Shown: piece by piece, positions 1 through 7,884 of the stretch
Layout of the letters: every line of letters starts with the position of its first letter
Position numbering within the stretch: position 1 is the first letter of the stretch
Origin: Thermoleophilum album
Lineage (GTDB): Bacteria > Actinomycetota > Thermoleophilia > Solirubrobacterales > Thermoleophilaceae
Direction of reading: 5' to 3'
DNA length: 64,000 bases
NCBI RefSeq assembly: GCF_900108055.1
Contig: NZ_FNWJ01000001.1
Coordinates: 124,001 to 188,000, forward strand
Notes under the pieces: generated by a model
Seen by the model: the letters and a program-made list of their open reading frames with translations, nothing else
Database searches by the model: none
Told to the model about the DNA's origin: nothing
Made by a program: the position numbers and the translations under genes

Positions 1-68
1 CCATGACATCGGCTTCGCCTGCCATGCCCACCGCCTCGCCGACGGACGTCGAAGACGGGGTGCTATGA
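1..68 (+). CDS. 3' end of an upstream gene (partial)
   Basis: An open frame runs in from the window edge and ends with TGA at 66-68. It overlaps the ATG of the next gene in the ATGA arrangement seen repeatedly in this window. Only about 21 residues are visible and they show no recognisable domain. An ABC-2 polysaccharide exporter permease is often next to its ATPase gene, so the ATPase is one candidate, but nothing in these residues shows it. The overlap is the only support. Confidence 0.35.
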   Translation, partial: MTSASPAMPTASPTDVEDGVL

Positions 69-1006
69 GCGAACTCAGCGACACACCCTTGACGGAGACA
101 AAGGAAGCGGTAGTCCGCACCGACTGCTCGCAAAACGGCGAGCGCAGTGCTCGCGATGGCCACGCAGCGCGTCCTCCACTAGCACTGCGTGACGTCAACG
201 GCCCCTCAGCACTGAGCGGCGGCTGGCGTCGTGCTCTTCAGCTTCTGTGGTTGCTGTCGGTGCACGACTTCAAGAAGGCCTACTTCGGCACGGTTCTCGG
301 CTACGTCTGGTCGGTGATGCGGCCGCTGCTTCTCTTCTCCGTTCTGGTGGCCGTCTTCACGCAGGTGTTCAGGGCCGGTTCGGGCGTTCCCCACTATCCG
401 GTGATCCTGCTCCTGAACATCGTGTTGTTCACGTTCTTCTCGGAGGCCACGACCGCGGCCGTCGGCTCGATCGTCGCTCAGGAGTCTGTCGTTCGGAAAA
501 CTGAGTTTCCGCGTGCGGTGATCCCGATCGCCGTGGTCCTGACGAGCCTTTTCAACCTCGGTCTGAACCTCATCGTGGTGTTCATCTTCATGCTCGCCTG
601 GGGACTCGAACCGCGCCTCCAGTGGCTCGGCCTGATCCCGATCGTGATCGCCCTGTTCTGGCTTACCGCGGCGGTGGCGATGATCCTCGCCTCGCTCTAC
701 CCGCGCTTCCGCGATACGGCGATCATCTGGTCGGTGCTGAGCACCGTGCTTTTCTACGGCAGCCCGGTCCTGTATCCGGCCGAGATCGTGCCCAGGCCAC
801 TATCGCACTTCGTTCAGGCGAACCCGTTCGCGCCCTTGCTCGAGTACGCGCGCGTGTGGCTGATCGACCCCAGCGCACCGACCCCGCCCGAACTGGCCGG
901 CGGCACCGCCTGGCTCGTAATCCCGTTCGCCTGTTTCCTGGGCATCGGGGCACTCGCGATCTGGATCATGAACCGCGAAGCGCCCCGAATCGCCGAGCGC
1001 CTCTAG
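65..1006 (+). CDS. ABC-2 type polysaccharide export permease (Wzm/TagG-like)
   Basis: This 313-residue inner-membrane protein has a polar N-terminal extension of about 60 residues and then six hydrophobic segments. The first membrane-proximal stretch contains HDFKKAYFGTVLGYVW, typical of the ABC-2 family that exports O-antigen, teichoic acid or capsule chains. A later segment with FYGSPVLYP matches the conserved region before the last helices. In this family the permease pairs with an ATPase (Wzt/TagH) to flip a finished lipid-linked glycan; no ATPase gene lies in the window, so it is probably upstream. The start overlaps the preceding stop by 4 bases. The methyltransferase and double glycosyltransferase on the opposite strand are plausible partners in making the exported chain. 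Confidence 0.88.
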   Translation: MSELSDTPLTETKEAVVRTDCSQNGERSARDGHAARPPLALRDVNGPSALSGGWRRALQLLWLLSVHDFKKAYFGTVLGYVWSVMRPLLLFSVLVAVFTQVFRAGSGVPHYPVILLLNIVLFTFFSEATTAAVGSIVAQESVVRKTEFPRAVIPIAVVLTSLFNLGLNLIVVFIFMLAWGLEPRLQWLGLIPIVIALFWLTAAVAMILASLYPRFRDTAIIWSVLSTVLFYGSPVLYPAEIVPRPLSHFVQANPFAPLLEYARVWLIDPSAPTPPELAGGTAWLVIPFACFLGIGALAIWIMNREAPRIAERL

Positions 1007-1034
1007 AGGCTGCGTCGGCACGCAACACTGGAGC

Positions 1035-2354
1035 TCAACGTACGTGTCGGAGCACCAGACTCGCGGCCCGGCGCAGCCGCCGGGTGATTCTCCGGCCCAG
1101 CGCGCCTTCGTATTTCTGGCAACGCTGCTCGAGCTCGCCCAGCCGCTCGCGCAGACCAGTCAACTCAGCGTTCAGGGCGTGAGTTCGCTCGCGCATCCCC
1201 GCGAGCTCGGCCTGCGCACTCTCGAGACTCAAGGTCAGCTCCGCTTCACGCGCCGTCGGTATCCGCGGGGTGGGGGCCAGCTCGAGGCCGTAGCGTGGGT
1301 TCACCACGCCCTGGAGCTCACCGAGCTGCTCCACCGCGTCCTCGAGAGGCAGGTCCGGCGGGCGCACCGGCTCCCGCCCGGGGCCGCTCCCTTTGCGCCA
1401 ACGAACGCAAGTCCAGTCGACCCACTCGATGCGATCCTCGATCCCCCGCGCGGCTCGGAACTCCTCGACCGCGGCGCGGCACTCCTCGACCCAGCCGTAG
1501 TCGTCGATGATCACGAAGCCTCCCTCCACCAAGTCGTCGTAGAGGGCTTCTAGTCCCGTGCGCGTCGCCGTGTAAGTGTCACCGTCGAGGCGTATAAGCG
1601 CCCAGCGGCGCGAGCCCTTTAGCCGCGGAAGTGTCTCTTCGAAGAAACCCTCGATGAACTCGAAGCCTTCCGTGTAGCCGAAGCGAGCGAAGTTCTCGCG
1701 CACTTCCGCTGCGGAGACCGCGAGGTATTCGATCTCGCGGAGCATTCCTTCGAGCCCAGCGCTGCGACCAGCGGATGGTTCGCCCTTATCCCGCCTGAAC
1801 CCCTTGAACGAATCGGCGACCACGACCACTCGATCACCCTCGATGCCATGGGCAGCAAGCGCCGCACGCATGAACAACGCCGCACCGCCTCGCCACACCC
1901 CGGCTTCGATGAGATCTCCGGGCACTCGTTCATTCGCGATCGTCTCGATGCACCGGTCGAGATCGTCGAGACGCATCAGCCCTCCCATCGAGATCCCGTT
2001 GTACGGCCAGTCCATGCCGATAGCTCGGATCTGTTTGAGCTCGCCCCGCAACTCGCGACTAAGAACGCCGCCATCTGGCGTCGGCAGAACGGTCAGCGTC
2101 GTCGGTCCGATCAAGTCGCAGATGGTGAGTTTCAGCAGGTCCAGGTAGGCGCGGCGTAGGCTCGCGGGATCACCAGCCGCTGGGGTGGACGCGAGCGGAC
2201 GTGTGCAGCGCAGTCTCGCAAGCGCGTCGATCACGCGCCGCGCATGGCGGTCGGCGACCGCTCGCGGCGGTGCGCCGCCAGCCGCGCCGACAGCTTTAGT
2301 TGTGCTCTCCGCTCCCTGCCGCCCCGAATCGGATCCCGCGCGCCCTTTCATCAT
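1035..2354 (-). CDS. TylF/MycF-type O-methyltransferase with C-terminal coiled coil
   Basis: The 439-residue protein contains a macrocin-O-methyltransferase (TylF) domain at about residues 90-330. The SAM-binding loop DLIEAGVWRGG lies near residue 146, VADSFKGF follows, and the metal-binding acidic pair LDGDTYTAT and IDDYG lies near residues 255 and 281. After a short linker, about 50 residues rich in Leu/Glu/Arg heptads form a likely coiled coil (about 370-420), then a basic amphipathic tail. The ATG at 2354 overlaps the upstream stop, and a second ATG at 2351 has better spacing from a strong Shine-Dalgarno site. The domain would methylate a sugar hydroxyl. The coiled coil and exporter context suggest a WbdD-like capping role, which is an inference. 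The gene is convergent with the permease gene. Confidence 0.88.
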   Translation of the reverse strand: MMKGRAGSDSGRQGAESTTKAVGAAGGAPPRAVADRHARRVIDALARLRCTRPLASTPAAGDPASLRRAYLDLLKLTICDLIGPTTLTVLPTPDGGVLSRELRGELKQIRAIGMDWPYNGISMGGLMRLDDLDRCIETIANERVPGDLIEAGVWRGGAALFMRAALAAHGIEGDRVVVVADSFKGFRRDKGEPSAGRSAGLEGMLREIEYLAVSAAEVRENFARFGYTEGFEFIEGFFEETLPRLKGSRRWALIRLDGDTYTATRTGLEALYDDLVEGGFVIIDDYGWVEECRAAVEEFRAARGIEDRIEWVDWTCVRWRKGSGPGREPVRPPDLPLEDAVEQLGELQGVVNPRYGLELAPTPRIPTAREAELTLSLESAQAELAGMRERTHALNAELTGLRERLGELEQRCQKYEGALGRRITRRLRRAASLVLRHVR

Positions 2355-5170
2355 CGAACCTCCTTGCCGACGCCCATCGCGGACTGCACGGCGGGGACTG
2401 CGCGCACGCCTTTAGCTTCGCTCGTCGATTGCCCTCCGAGCTCGCGTTCCAACTCGAGGATCTGGGCGACCACGGCGTCGGAGAAAGCTTCCTTGCGTCC
2501 TCGCGGCCAGCTCACAGCAAGCGCGCCCGCGACCCGTGACCGCGTGTCTTCGACCCGCCGGCACGCCACCGCAATCGCCTGGGCGAGGGCGTCCGGCCGC
2601 GCGTCGGCGGCCATCAGGTTGGGCGAGATCGCGTGCAGGCGCTCTGCCGTCTTGGTCTCGAACGTGTTGGTCACAACGACCATCCCGGAGGCTGCCATTT
2701 CGATCGGCACGAGACTCGGGTGAGGTGTGTACATGAGCGCCAAACCGAGATCGTGCTCACGCAGCACTTGAGCGTAGGAGCGCTGGTCGCAACGCATCCC
2801 GACTCGCAGCTCGACGCCGCGGGCGATCTCGATCGACCGTTCGCCCTCAACCGACCCGATCCCGTGTAACTGCCAGGACCCCTCGTCGAAGGCGCCCCGC
2901 CGAGCTGCCTCGACGAGGGCGAGCACACCGAGCTCGTACATGTTCCGCGCGGCGTGCGCCTCCGGACGGGCATAGAAGAGCAGACGCCGCTCGCGCCGCG
3001 CGGCAAGTTCGCGCTGGGTTGGCGGGGTGACTGGGGTGATCGGGTTGCAAAAAGCGAGCGAGCGCCGCTCCCCTGCAGCGTCACCAGCGGCGAAAACTCC
3101 AATCCGACGCTCGCGAAACCAATCCCGGAGAAACTCGGTCGAGAAGAGAGCGGCGTGAGGAAGCTCATAGGAGGCGGCAGCGAGCGCTGCGTGGCTGCCC
3201 ATCGGGAAGGTGAACGGCTCGTACTCCTGGATCAGGTACAGAAACCCCTGGCCCTCGCGGCCGAGTTCGCGCAGAGCGGCATGGGCTACGTGCGCCGTCC
3301 ACCAGGTGGTTGCGACGAAGCCGTCGCGCGGCGACACGCGCAGGGCCTCGCTCTCCCGACCGAAGGCGAATTCAACGCGCTCGTCGATGCCCTCGAGCCC
3401 TGGGTACGAAGCGAGCCTGCCACGCCAATCGCCGGGCAACGGTGGCTGCGGATCGACCGTGACGACCCGCACCCTCCGTCCGTGCTCGGCGAGCGTCAGC
3501 GCTAGCGCGAACTTCGTCAGGTAGCCACCGAACAGGTGCTTGAGATCGACGTGGGGAATCAGCAGGTTCAACCGCTCCGGCTCACCATCGGACACCGCTA
3601 GTTCGAGCGGGGCGATCTTCGCTGCTAGGGCACCGACCGCTGGGTCGCGGAGCTCACGTCGCCCAGGCTGCTGAACGAGGCGTGCGGGCGGGGCGGCGTC
3701 GATACGGCGAATCGGACGCGGCCGCTCGCTGGCGCCAGGCACGAGAGCGGCGAATCGCCGCCAAAGTAGCGCCAGCGCGAGCCCCAACTCGGCAGCGAGC
3801 GTGCGCGGACGTCCGAGCAGCTCGCGCGCCGCACGCAGCCAGAGTCGCAGCCAAGCGAAGGACGACCGCTCCGCCCGCGCCAGCAGCTGCAAGGCCCGCC
3901 GGTCGCGCAGCGAGAGCTTGCGTCCAAGCCGCTGCTCGAGGATCGCGGCCAACGTCATCAGGCGGCAACAGTCGACGAAGTAGGTGAGTCGCCAACGGTG
4001 AAGACGTTGGCGCGGGTCCTCGCGGAGGCGGCGCAGGCGCGCGCCCAGAGAGGGCATGTCGTTGGCGCGATCGTGCCCGAGCACCGCCGCGCCGTGCTGG
4101 ACGTAGTCGGAGAGCGCCTCCGGCAGGTAGGCGACCCCGCGCCGCACCCGCGCCACCAGCGCCAGCCAGTGGTCGTGGAAGTGGGCGAACTGACGCGGTG
4201 GAAACGGCAGCGCGACATCGAGCAAGTCGCGGCGGAAAAGCGAGGCAGCACCCGTCACGCAGTTGGCGAACAGCAAAGCGGCCAGGTCTCGATGATCGTT
4301 GTCGCGCACGCTCCAATAGGTCGCGGCTAGCTCGCGACCCTGTTCGTCGACGATCCGTTGATCGCTGTAGACAAGGTCGTTGTTGCCGATCGCCGCCAGC
4401 AGCCGTTCGAGCTTGTCTGGCTGCCAGCGGTCGTCCTGATCGGCCAAAGCCACGAACTGCGCCTCGCGGGGAACCAGGCGCAGCGCGCGCTCGAAGTTGC
4501 GATAGAAGCGCAAACGCTCCGGCGAAACGCTGAGGTGGAAGCGCGGATCGTCGGCGATCAGCTGCTCGATAACGCGCCGGCGCGCCGGACTCGAGCGATC
4601 GTCGCTGATCACGCAAACCCAGCGCCGGTATGTCTGTGCGCGCAGCGACTCGATCTGTTTGCGCAAGAGCTCAGGAGGCGGTTCGTAAGTCGCCATCGCG
4701 ATCGCCACCAGCGGAGCGTCGCCCGTCTCCCCGACGTAGTCGCCGAGGTTCGCCCACTCCGACAGCGGCAGCGGCGTCGCGAGCGGGGTGCCTACCGCGA
4801 CCGTGGCCAGCCGGGCCGTCGCACTCCGCCGGTCGGCGGCTCTCGCGGCGATCGCGATCTCGACCTTCTCGCCCGGCGCGCGTGGACCGATGCGGGCGAT
4901 TCCCCAGAACCCGCTGCGATACGAGTAGGGCTCATCGGGGTGTTGGTCGAGGACGTCGCGCCGCGGCGCGCGAAACGCGAGCAGGGGCTGCGGCTGCCCG
5001 TCGACGAGCAGGTGGAGACCGGTCAGGCGCGCTTCGCGCGCGAAGCACCAACCGCCTACGAACAAGGCGGTACCGGCACCCACCTCGACCTCGTCCGGAA
5101 GCGGCCAGTCGAGCCCGCAGCGGAGCGTCAGGCCGCCGGTCTCGAGCGTTGGACGCCCTCCGCGGCTCAC
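2351..5170 (-). CDS. Bifunctional glycosyltransferase: GT2 plus WsaF-like domain
   Basis: The protein has about 939 residues. An N-terminal region of about 130 residues (beta-rich, no firm assignment) is followed by a GT2 domain at about 150-380. This starts at LVAIATYEPP-type residues (LVAIAMATYEPP), has the metal-binding region ALADQDDRWQPDKL, and resembles rhamnosyltransferases. The C-terminal half (about 540-900) resembles the WsaF rhamnosyltransferase family: NLLIPHVDLKHLFGGY, then LIQEYEPFTFPMG and a GT-B nucleotide-sugar half. The GTG at 5170 forms a GTGA overlap with the upstream stop and is preferred over TTG at 5185. Two transferases in one chain suggest alternating addition of two sugars, perhaps rhamnose. 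It is co-transcribed with the TylF-like gene. Confidence 0.85.
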   Translation of the reverse strand: MSRGGRPTLETGGLTLRCGLDWPLPDEVEVGAGTALFVGGWCFAREARLTGLHLLVDGQPQPLLAFRAPRRDVLDQHPDEPYSYRSGFWGIARIGPRAPGEKVEIAIAARAADRRSATARLATVAVGTPLATPLPLSEWANLGDYVGETGDAPLVAIAMATYEPPPELLRKQIESLRAQTYRRWVCVISDDRSSPARRRVIEQLIADDPRFHLSVSPERLRFYRNFERALRLVPREAQFVALADQDDRWQPDKLERLLAAIGNNDLVYSDQRIVDEQGRELAATYWSVRDNDHRDLAALLFANCVTGAASLFRRDLLDVALPFPPRQFAHFHDHWLALVARVRRGVAYLPEALSDYVQHGAAVLGHDRANDMPSLGARLRRLREDPRQRLHRWRLTYFVDCCRLMTLAAILEQRLGRKLSLRDRRALQLLARAERSSFAWLRLWLRAARELLGRPRTLAAELGLALALLWRRFAALVPGASERPRPIRRIDAAPPARLVQQPGRRELRDPAVGALAAKIAPLELAVSDGEPERLNLLIPHVDLKHLFGGYLTKFALALTLAEHGRRVRVVTVDPQPPLPGDWRGRLASYPGLEGIDERVEFAFGRESEALRVSPRDGFVATTWWTAHVAHAALRELGREGQGFLYLIQEYEPFTFPMGSHAALAAASYELPHAALFSTEFLRDWFRERRIGVFAAGDAAGERRSLAFCNPITPVTPPTQRELAARRERRLLFYARPEAHAARNMYELGVLALVEAARRGAFDEGSWQLHGIGSVEGERSIEIARGVELRVGMRCDQRSYAQVLREHDLGLALMYTPHPSLVPIEMAASGMVVVTNTFETKTAERLHAISPNLMAADARPDALAQAIAVACRRVEDTRSRVAGALAVSWPRGRKEAFSDAVVAQILELERELGGQSTSEAKGVRAVPAVQSAMGVGKEVR
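2359..2365 (-). promoter_or_regulatory. Shine-Dalgarno site of the TylF-like gene
   Basis: AAGGAGG on the minus strand lies 4 bases before the ATG at 2354 and 7 bases before the ATG at 2351. It sits inside the last codons of the upstream glycosyltransferase gene. It shows that internal operon genes here use standard ribosome binding, unlike the leaderless-looking starts elsewhere. Confidence 0.6.
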
Positions 5171-5676
5171 CGCAGAGTGCGCCAAGCGTAGGGGTCCGCG
5201 CGGCGCAACGCTCGCATCAGCTCGGGAACACGACGCGGTGCCACACCGCGTGCCACGAACACCAGCGCGACCAGCGCCTCGACGTTGTAGGGCTCGTCAC
5301 GCACCACCGCATCGAGCAGTCGGTAGGCGGTGCGAGGACGCCTTTCAAGAACCGCGAGCACCGCGCGCGTGATTTCCGGCGAACGGTCAAGCAGCAGACG
5401 GGATGCCGTGCGCGCATCCGCCGACGCGCGACGCAACGAAGCAGCGGTAGCCGGGGCTTGCCCGCGACTGATCGCGTTTACGGTCGCTTCCGCGGAGCGC
5501 TCGTCGCGCACCCCGATGAGGCCGCCTCCGAGGGCGCCGGCGACACCGAGGGCAACAGCCACAGCGAGTGCCCGGACGGCGAGCGACGGCCCGCACCGGG
5601 GCTGTGGTCGCCCGTCGGACGCGGAGGGTCCACAGGGATCGCGGTCTAGCGCGGTGGGGGCCGCCGAGCTTGGCAT
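5167..5676 (-). CDS. Small membrane-anchored protein with helical-repeat-like domain, unknown function
   Basis: The protein has about 169 residues from the ATG at 5676; a second ATG at 5718 would add 14. A short Pro/Arg-rich N-terminus is followed by one hydrophobic segment (VRALAVAVALGVAGALGGG), then a periplasmic or extracytoplasmic helical part. That part contains LLDRSPEITRAVLAVLERRP and YNVEALVALVFVARG, whose spacing resembles a pair of TPR-like helices. It matches no family I can name. The stop overlaps the GTG of the following glycosyltransferase, so it is probably the first gene of a three-gene minus-strand operon and may act as a scaffold for it. The longer open frame back to about 6000 is antisense to the ligase gene and is not supported. 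Confidence 0.6.
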   Translation of the reverse strand: MPSSAAPTALDRDPCGPSASDGRPQPRCGPSLAVRALAVAVALGVAGALGGGLIGVRDERSAEATVNAISRGQAPATAASLRRASADARTASRLLLDRSPEITRAVLAVLERRPRTAYRLLDAVVRDEPYNVEALVALVFVARGVAPRRVPELMRALRRADPYAWRTLR

Positions 5677-5741
5677 CGCAGCGAGTCTAAGCGCCTCTCC
5701 CAGCCCGGGGAAAGTCATGCGACCAGACGCTCCGCGCCCTT

Positions 5742-5747
5742 TAGGCT
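5742..5747 (+). promoter_or_regulatory. -10 box (TAGGCT) of a leaderless-looking start
   Basis: TAGGCT fits the actinobacterial TANNNT -10 pattern and ends exactly 6 bases before the GTG at 5754, so transcription would begin at or next to the start codon. No clear -35 element is visible. The same geometry recurs at 13313, 20188, 37112, 45809 and 49565. Confidence 0.5.
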
Positions 5748-5753
5748 GGCGGC

Positions 5754-7298
5754 GTGACGCGCCTCGCCCCATTCGTCGCCGCGATTGTCGCCTACGCCGC
5801 TGCGATCGGGCTGGCTTTCTTCTCCGGTGGCTTCTTCGATGACGCGCGGCTGGTCGCGGGCATCGTCGTCTGGTTGACGGTCGCCTTCGTGATGGCCTTC
5901 GGCGAGCGCCCGCTGCCGCGCTCGCGGACAGCGTGGCTGGCGATCGGCGCGCTCGCAGCTCTGGCCGCATGGACACTAATCTCGCTCGCTTGGGCACCAC
6001 TCGCTGGACGCGTCGAGGACGACGCCCAGCGACTCGCTCTCTATCTGGGGTTCTCGCTGCTCGCGTTGTTCGCCTGCTCTGACGCGCGCTCGCGGCGTTG
6101 GCTCGAGCCGCTGCTGCTAGCGGGACTGGTCGCCATTTGTCTGGAGGGCCTCAGCGAGCGCCTGCTCCCGAGTCTCTTCCAGCTCGATCGCAGCCAAACC
6201 GCGGCTGGGCGTCTCGAACAGCCGCTGACCTACTGGAACGGCATGGGCATGGTCGCCGCTTGGGCATGGCTGCTCGGCGCGCGCATCGCCGGCGACGGCA
6301 CGCGCTCGCATCCGCTGCGGGCCGTCGCCGCCGCCTCCACGCCGCTCACCGGGCTCGCCCTCTACCTCACGTTCTCGCGGGCGGGCATCGCAGCGGCCGC
6401 CGCCGGTGCGGTAGTGCTGCTGGCGTTCGCACCCAACGGTCGTCAGCAGCTCCGAGCGCTCGCCGCTGCGGTCGCCGCCGCGACCCTCGCGAGTCTCCTC
6501 GCCAACGAGCTGCCGACGGTGCGCTCGGCTACGCCCGGCATGGTCGGGGACCCGGGTGACGGAGCACTAATGCTGGGGGCTTTGCTGGCGCTCGGCGGCG
6601 CAACCGCTCTGATTGGCGTTTCCCCGAGGTCGACGGGAGCATCGGAGCGTCTGCGCCTACCGGTCGGCCGAGGGGTAGCGGTGCTGGCCGGTACCGGCCT
6701 CGCGCTCACCGCCGCAGCCGTGGCCGTGGCCCTCTCCGACGTCAGGCCCACCGCTCAGTCGCCGGTACGCGGCGCCAACCCCCAGCGCCTGGGCTCGATC
6801 GACACGAACCGTTACACGTACTGGCGCGTCGCCGTCGAAATGGCGGCGCGCGAACCCGTGCGGGGTGAAGGATCCGGCAGCTTCGCCGCCGTCTGGCGCG
6901 CTCGGGACAACCGCCCGGACCGCGCATCCGACGCGCACTCGCTGTATCTGGAGACGCTTGCGGAGCTCGGGATCGTCGGTTTCGCTGCGCTCGCGAGCTT
7001 CATCGGCGCGCTACTACTCGGCGGCGCGGGTGCGTTGCGCAGACACCCGGCGGTTGCGGTCGGCCCGACCGCCTTGCTGGTGGCCTGGTTGGTGCACGCC
7101 GCGGTCGATTGGGACTGGGAGATGCCGGCGGCGACCCTCCCCGCCCTGTTCGCCGGCTGCGCACTCTTGGGTTGGTGTCCCGAGGAGCGCGCGCTGTCCG
7201 CAAATCGGCAACTGATGGACGCAAGCTACGACGACGCGACTAGCCAGCCACGAAGCCCGCGAGCGGTCTCCCCGGCCGCCACCGCACCGGATCGCTGA
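5754..7298 (+). CDS. O-antigen ligase/polymerase family membrane protein (Wzy_C)
   Basis: The 514-residue polytopic protein has about 11-12 hydrophobic segments. The Wzy_C signature lies at about 345-430: NRYTYWRVAVEMAAREP, GEGSGSF and, after a periplasmic loop, DAHSLYLETLAELGIVG. The His in that last motif is the conserved one of WaaL/Wzy-type enzymes. Such enzymes join lipid-linked glycans to an acceptor or to one another at the outer face of the membrane. The GTG start sits 6 bases behind a TAGGCT box. The C-terminal 40 residues are polar and cytoplasmic. Ligase and polymerase cannot be told apart from sequence here; a second family member lies at 24848-26323. Confidence 0.85.
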   Translation: MTRLAPFVAAIVAYAAAIGLAFFSGGFFDDARLVAGIVVWLTVAFVMAFGERPLPRSRTAWLAIGALAALAAWTLISLAWAPLAGRVEDDAQRLALYLGFSLLALFACSDARSRRWLEPLLLAGLVAICLEGLSERLLPSLFQLDRSQTAAGRLEQPLTYWNGMGMVAAWAWLLGARIAGDGTRSHPLRAVAAASTPLTGLALYLTFSRAGIAAAAAGAVVLLAFAPNGRQQLRALAAAVAAATLASLLANELPTVRSATPGMVGDPGDGALMLGALLALGGATALIGVSPRSTGASERLRLPVGRGVAVLAGTGLALTAAAVAVALSDVRPTAQSPVRGANPQRLGSIDTNRYTYWRVAVEMAAREPVRGEGSGSFAAVWRARDNRPDRASDAHSLYLETLAELGIVGFAALASFIGALLLGGAGALRRHPAVAVGPTALLVAWLVHAAVDWDWEMPAATLPALFAGCALLGWCPEERALSANRQLMDASYDDATSQPRSPRAVSPAATAPDR

Positions 7299-7330
7299 CT
7301 GAGTCGCTTAGCCCGAACGGCGGGATGTGG

Positions 7331-7351
7331 TACGAATGAGGACGTGCCCCC
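7331..7351 (+). promoter_or_regulatory. Shared start-region motif: TACGAAT box plus GTGCCCCCA
   Basis: TACGAAT at 7331-7337 is followed after 6 bases by the GTG at 7344 and a run of five C at 7347-7351. The ten bases TACGAATGAG recur exactly upstream of the sugar-phosphate transferase at 21599. The GTGCCCCCA string recurs at 13325 and 28996. This looks like a -10 box and initially transcribed region of a leaderless mRNA. Confidence 0.5.
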
Positions 7352-7868
7352 AACTTCGGAGTTTTCGCTTCGCCTTCCCAGGCGCCGCCTGACAGCTCTG
7401 GCCGTGCTTGCAGCGGTGCTTGCCGTTGCGGCACAATCTCCCGTCACCTGGGCGCAAAGCGCCGGCGACGAGCAGTACGCCGACCCCTTCCAGCAGGCCC
7501 CCCAGAAACCCGCGAAGAAGCCGGCCCGGCCCAACGCGTCGCGGCCGCAAGTCGGCGGGCAGCGCGTCACGGGCGGAGTCGGAGGCAGCGGCACCAGCGG
7601 GCGGCAGACGGCGAGCCCGGTCGCACGCTCGACGCCGCCGGTGGCCGGAACGGTCGGCACCGGCGCGGCCGGCAGCTCAGGGAGCGCTGGTTCACGCGGC
7701 AGCGCCGGCGCTGGCCACGCAGCTGCGCCCGTTAACTCGCACACGCAAGGCAAGCGTGAGCTGGCACGCACCGGCTCGCCGGTGTTGCCGATCGCGCTCA
7801 GCGGGATCGGCGCGCTGGCGCTAGGTCTCTCGCTGCTTCGCGGCCTCAGGGTGCGCCGCCAGCCGTAG
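7344..7868 (+). CDS. Secreted protein with C-terminal LAxTG sortase signal
   Basis: This 174-residue protein has a signal peptide (basic PRRRL, hydrophobic LAVLAAVLAVAAQ, likely cleavage near TWAQS). The mature part is low-complexity, rich in Gly/Ser/Ala/Pro/Thr with GSAGSRGSAGAG-like runs. The C-terminus has LARTG at about residue 140, a hydrophobic stretch and the basic tail RGLRVRRQP. That three-part tail is a cell-wall sorting signal of the LAxTG type used by class E sortases of high-GC actinobacteria. No sortase gene is in the window. The protein has no catalytic domain and may be a wall-anchored stalk or matrix protein. The start is the GTG of a leaderless-looking promoter, and the gene is followed 16 bases later by glycosyltransferase genes. 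Confidence 0.75.
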   Translation: MPPTSEFSLRLPRRRLTALAVLAAVLAVAAQSPVTWAQSAGDEQYADPFQQAPQKPAKKPARPNASRPQVGGQRVTGGVGGSGTSGRQTASPVARSTPPVAGTVGTGAAGSSGSAGSRGSAGAGHAAAPVNSHTQGKRELARTGSPVLPIALSGIGALALGLSLLRGLRVRRQP

Positions 7869-7884
7869 GCGGGCGCGAAGCCCG

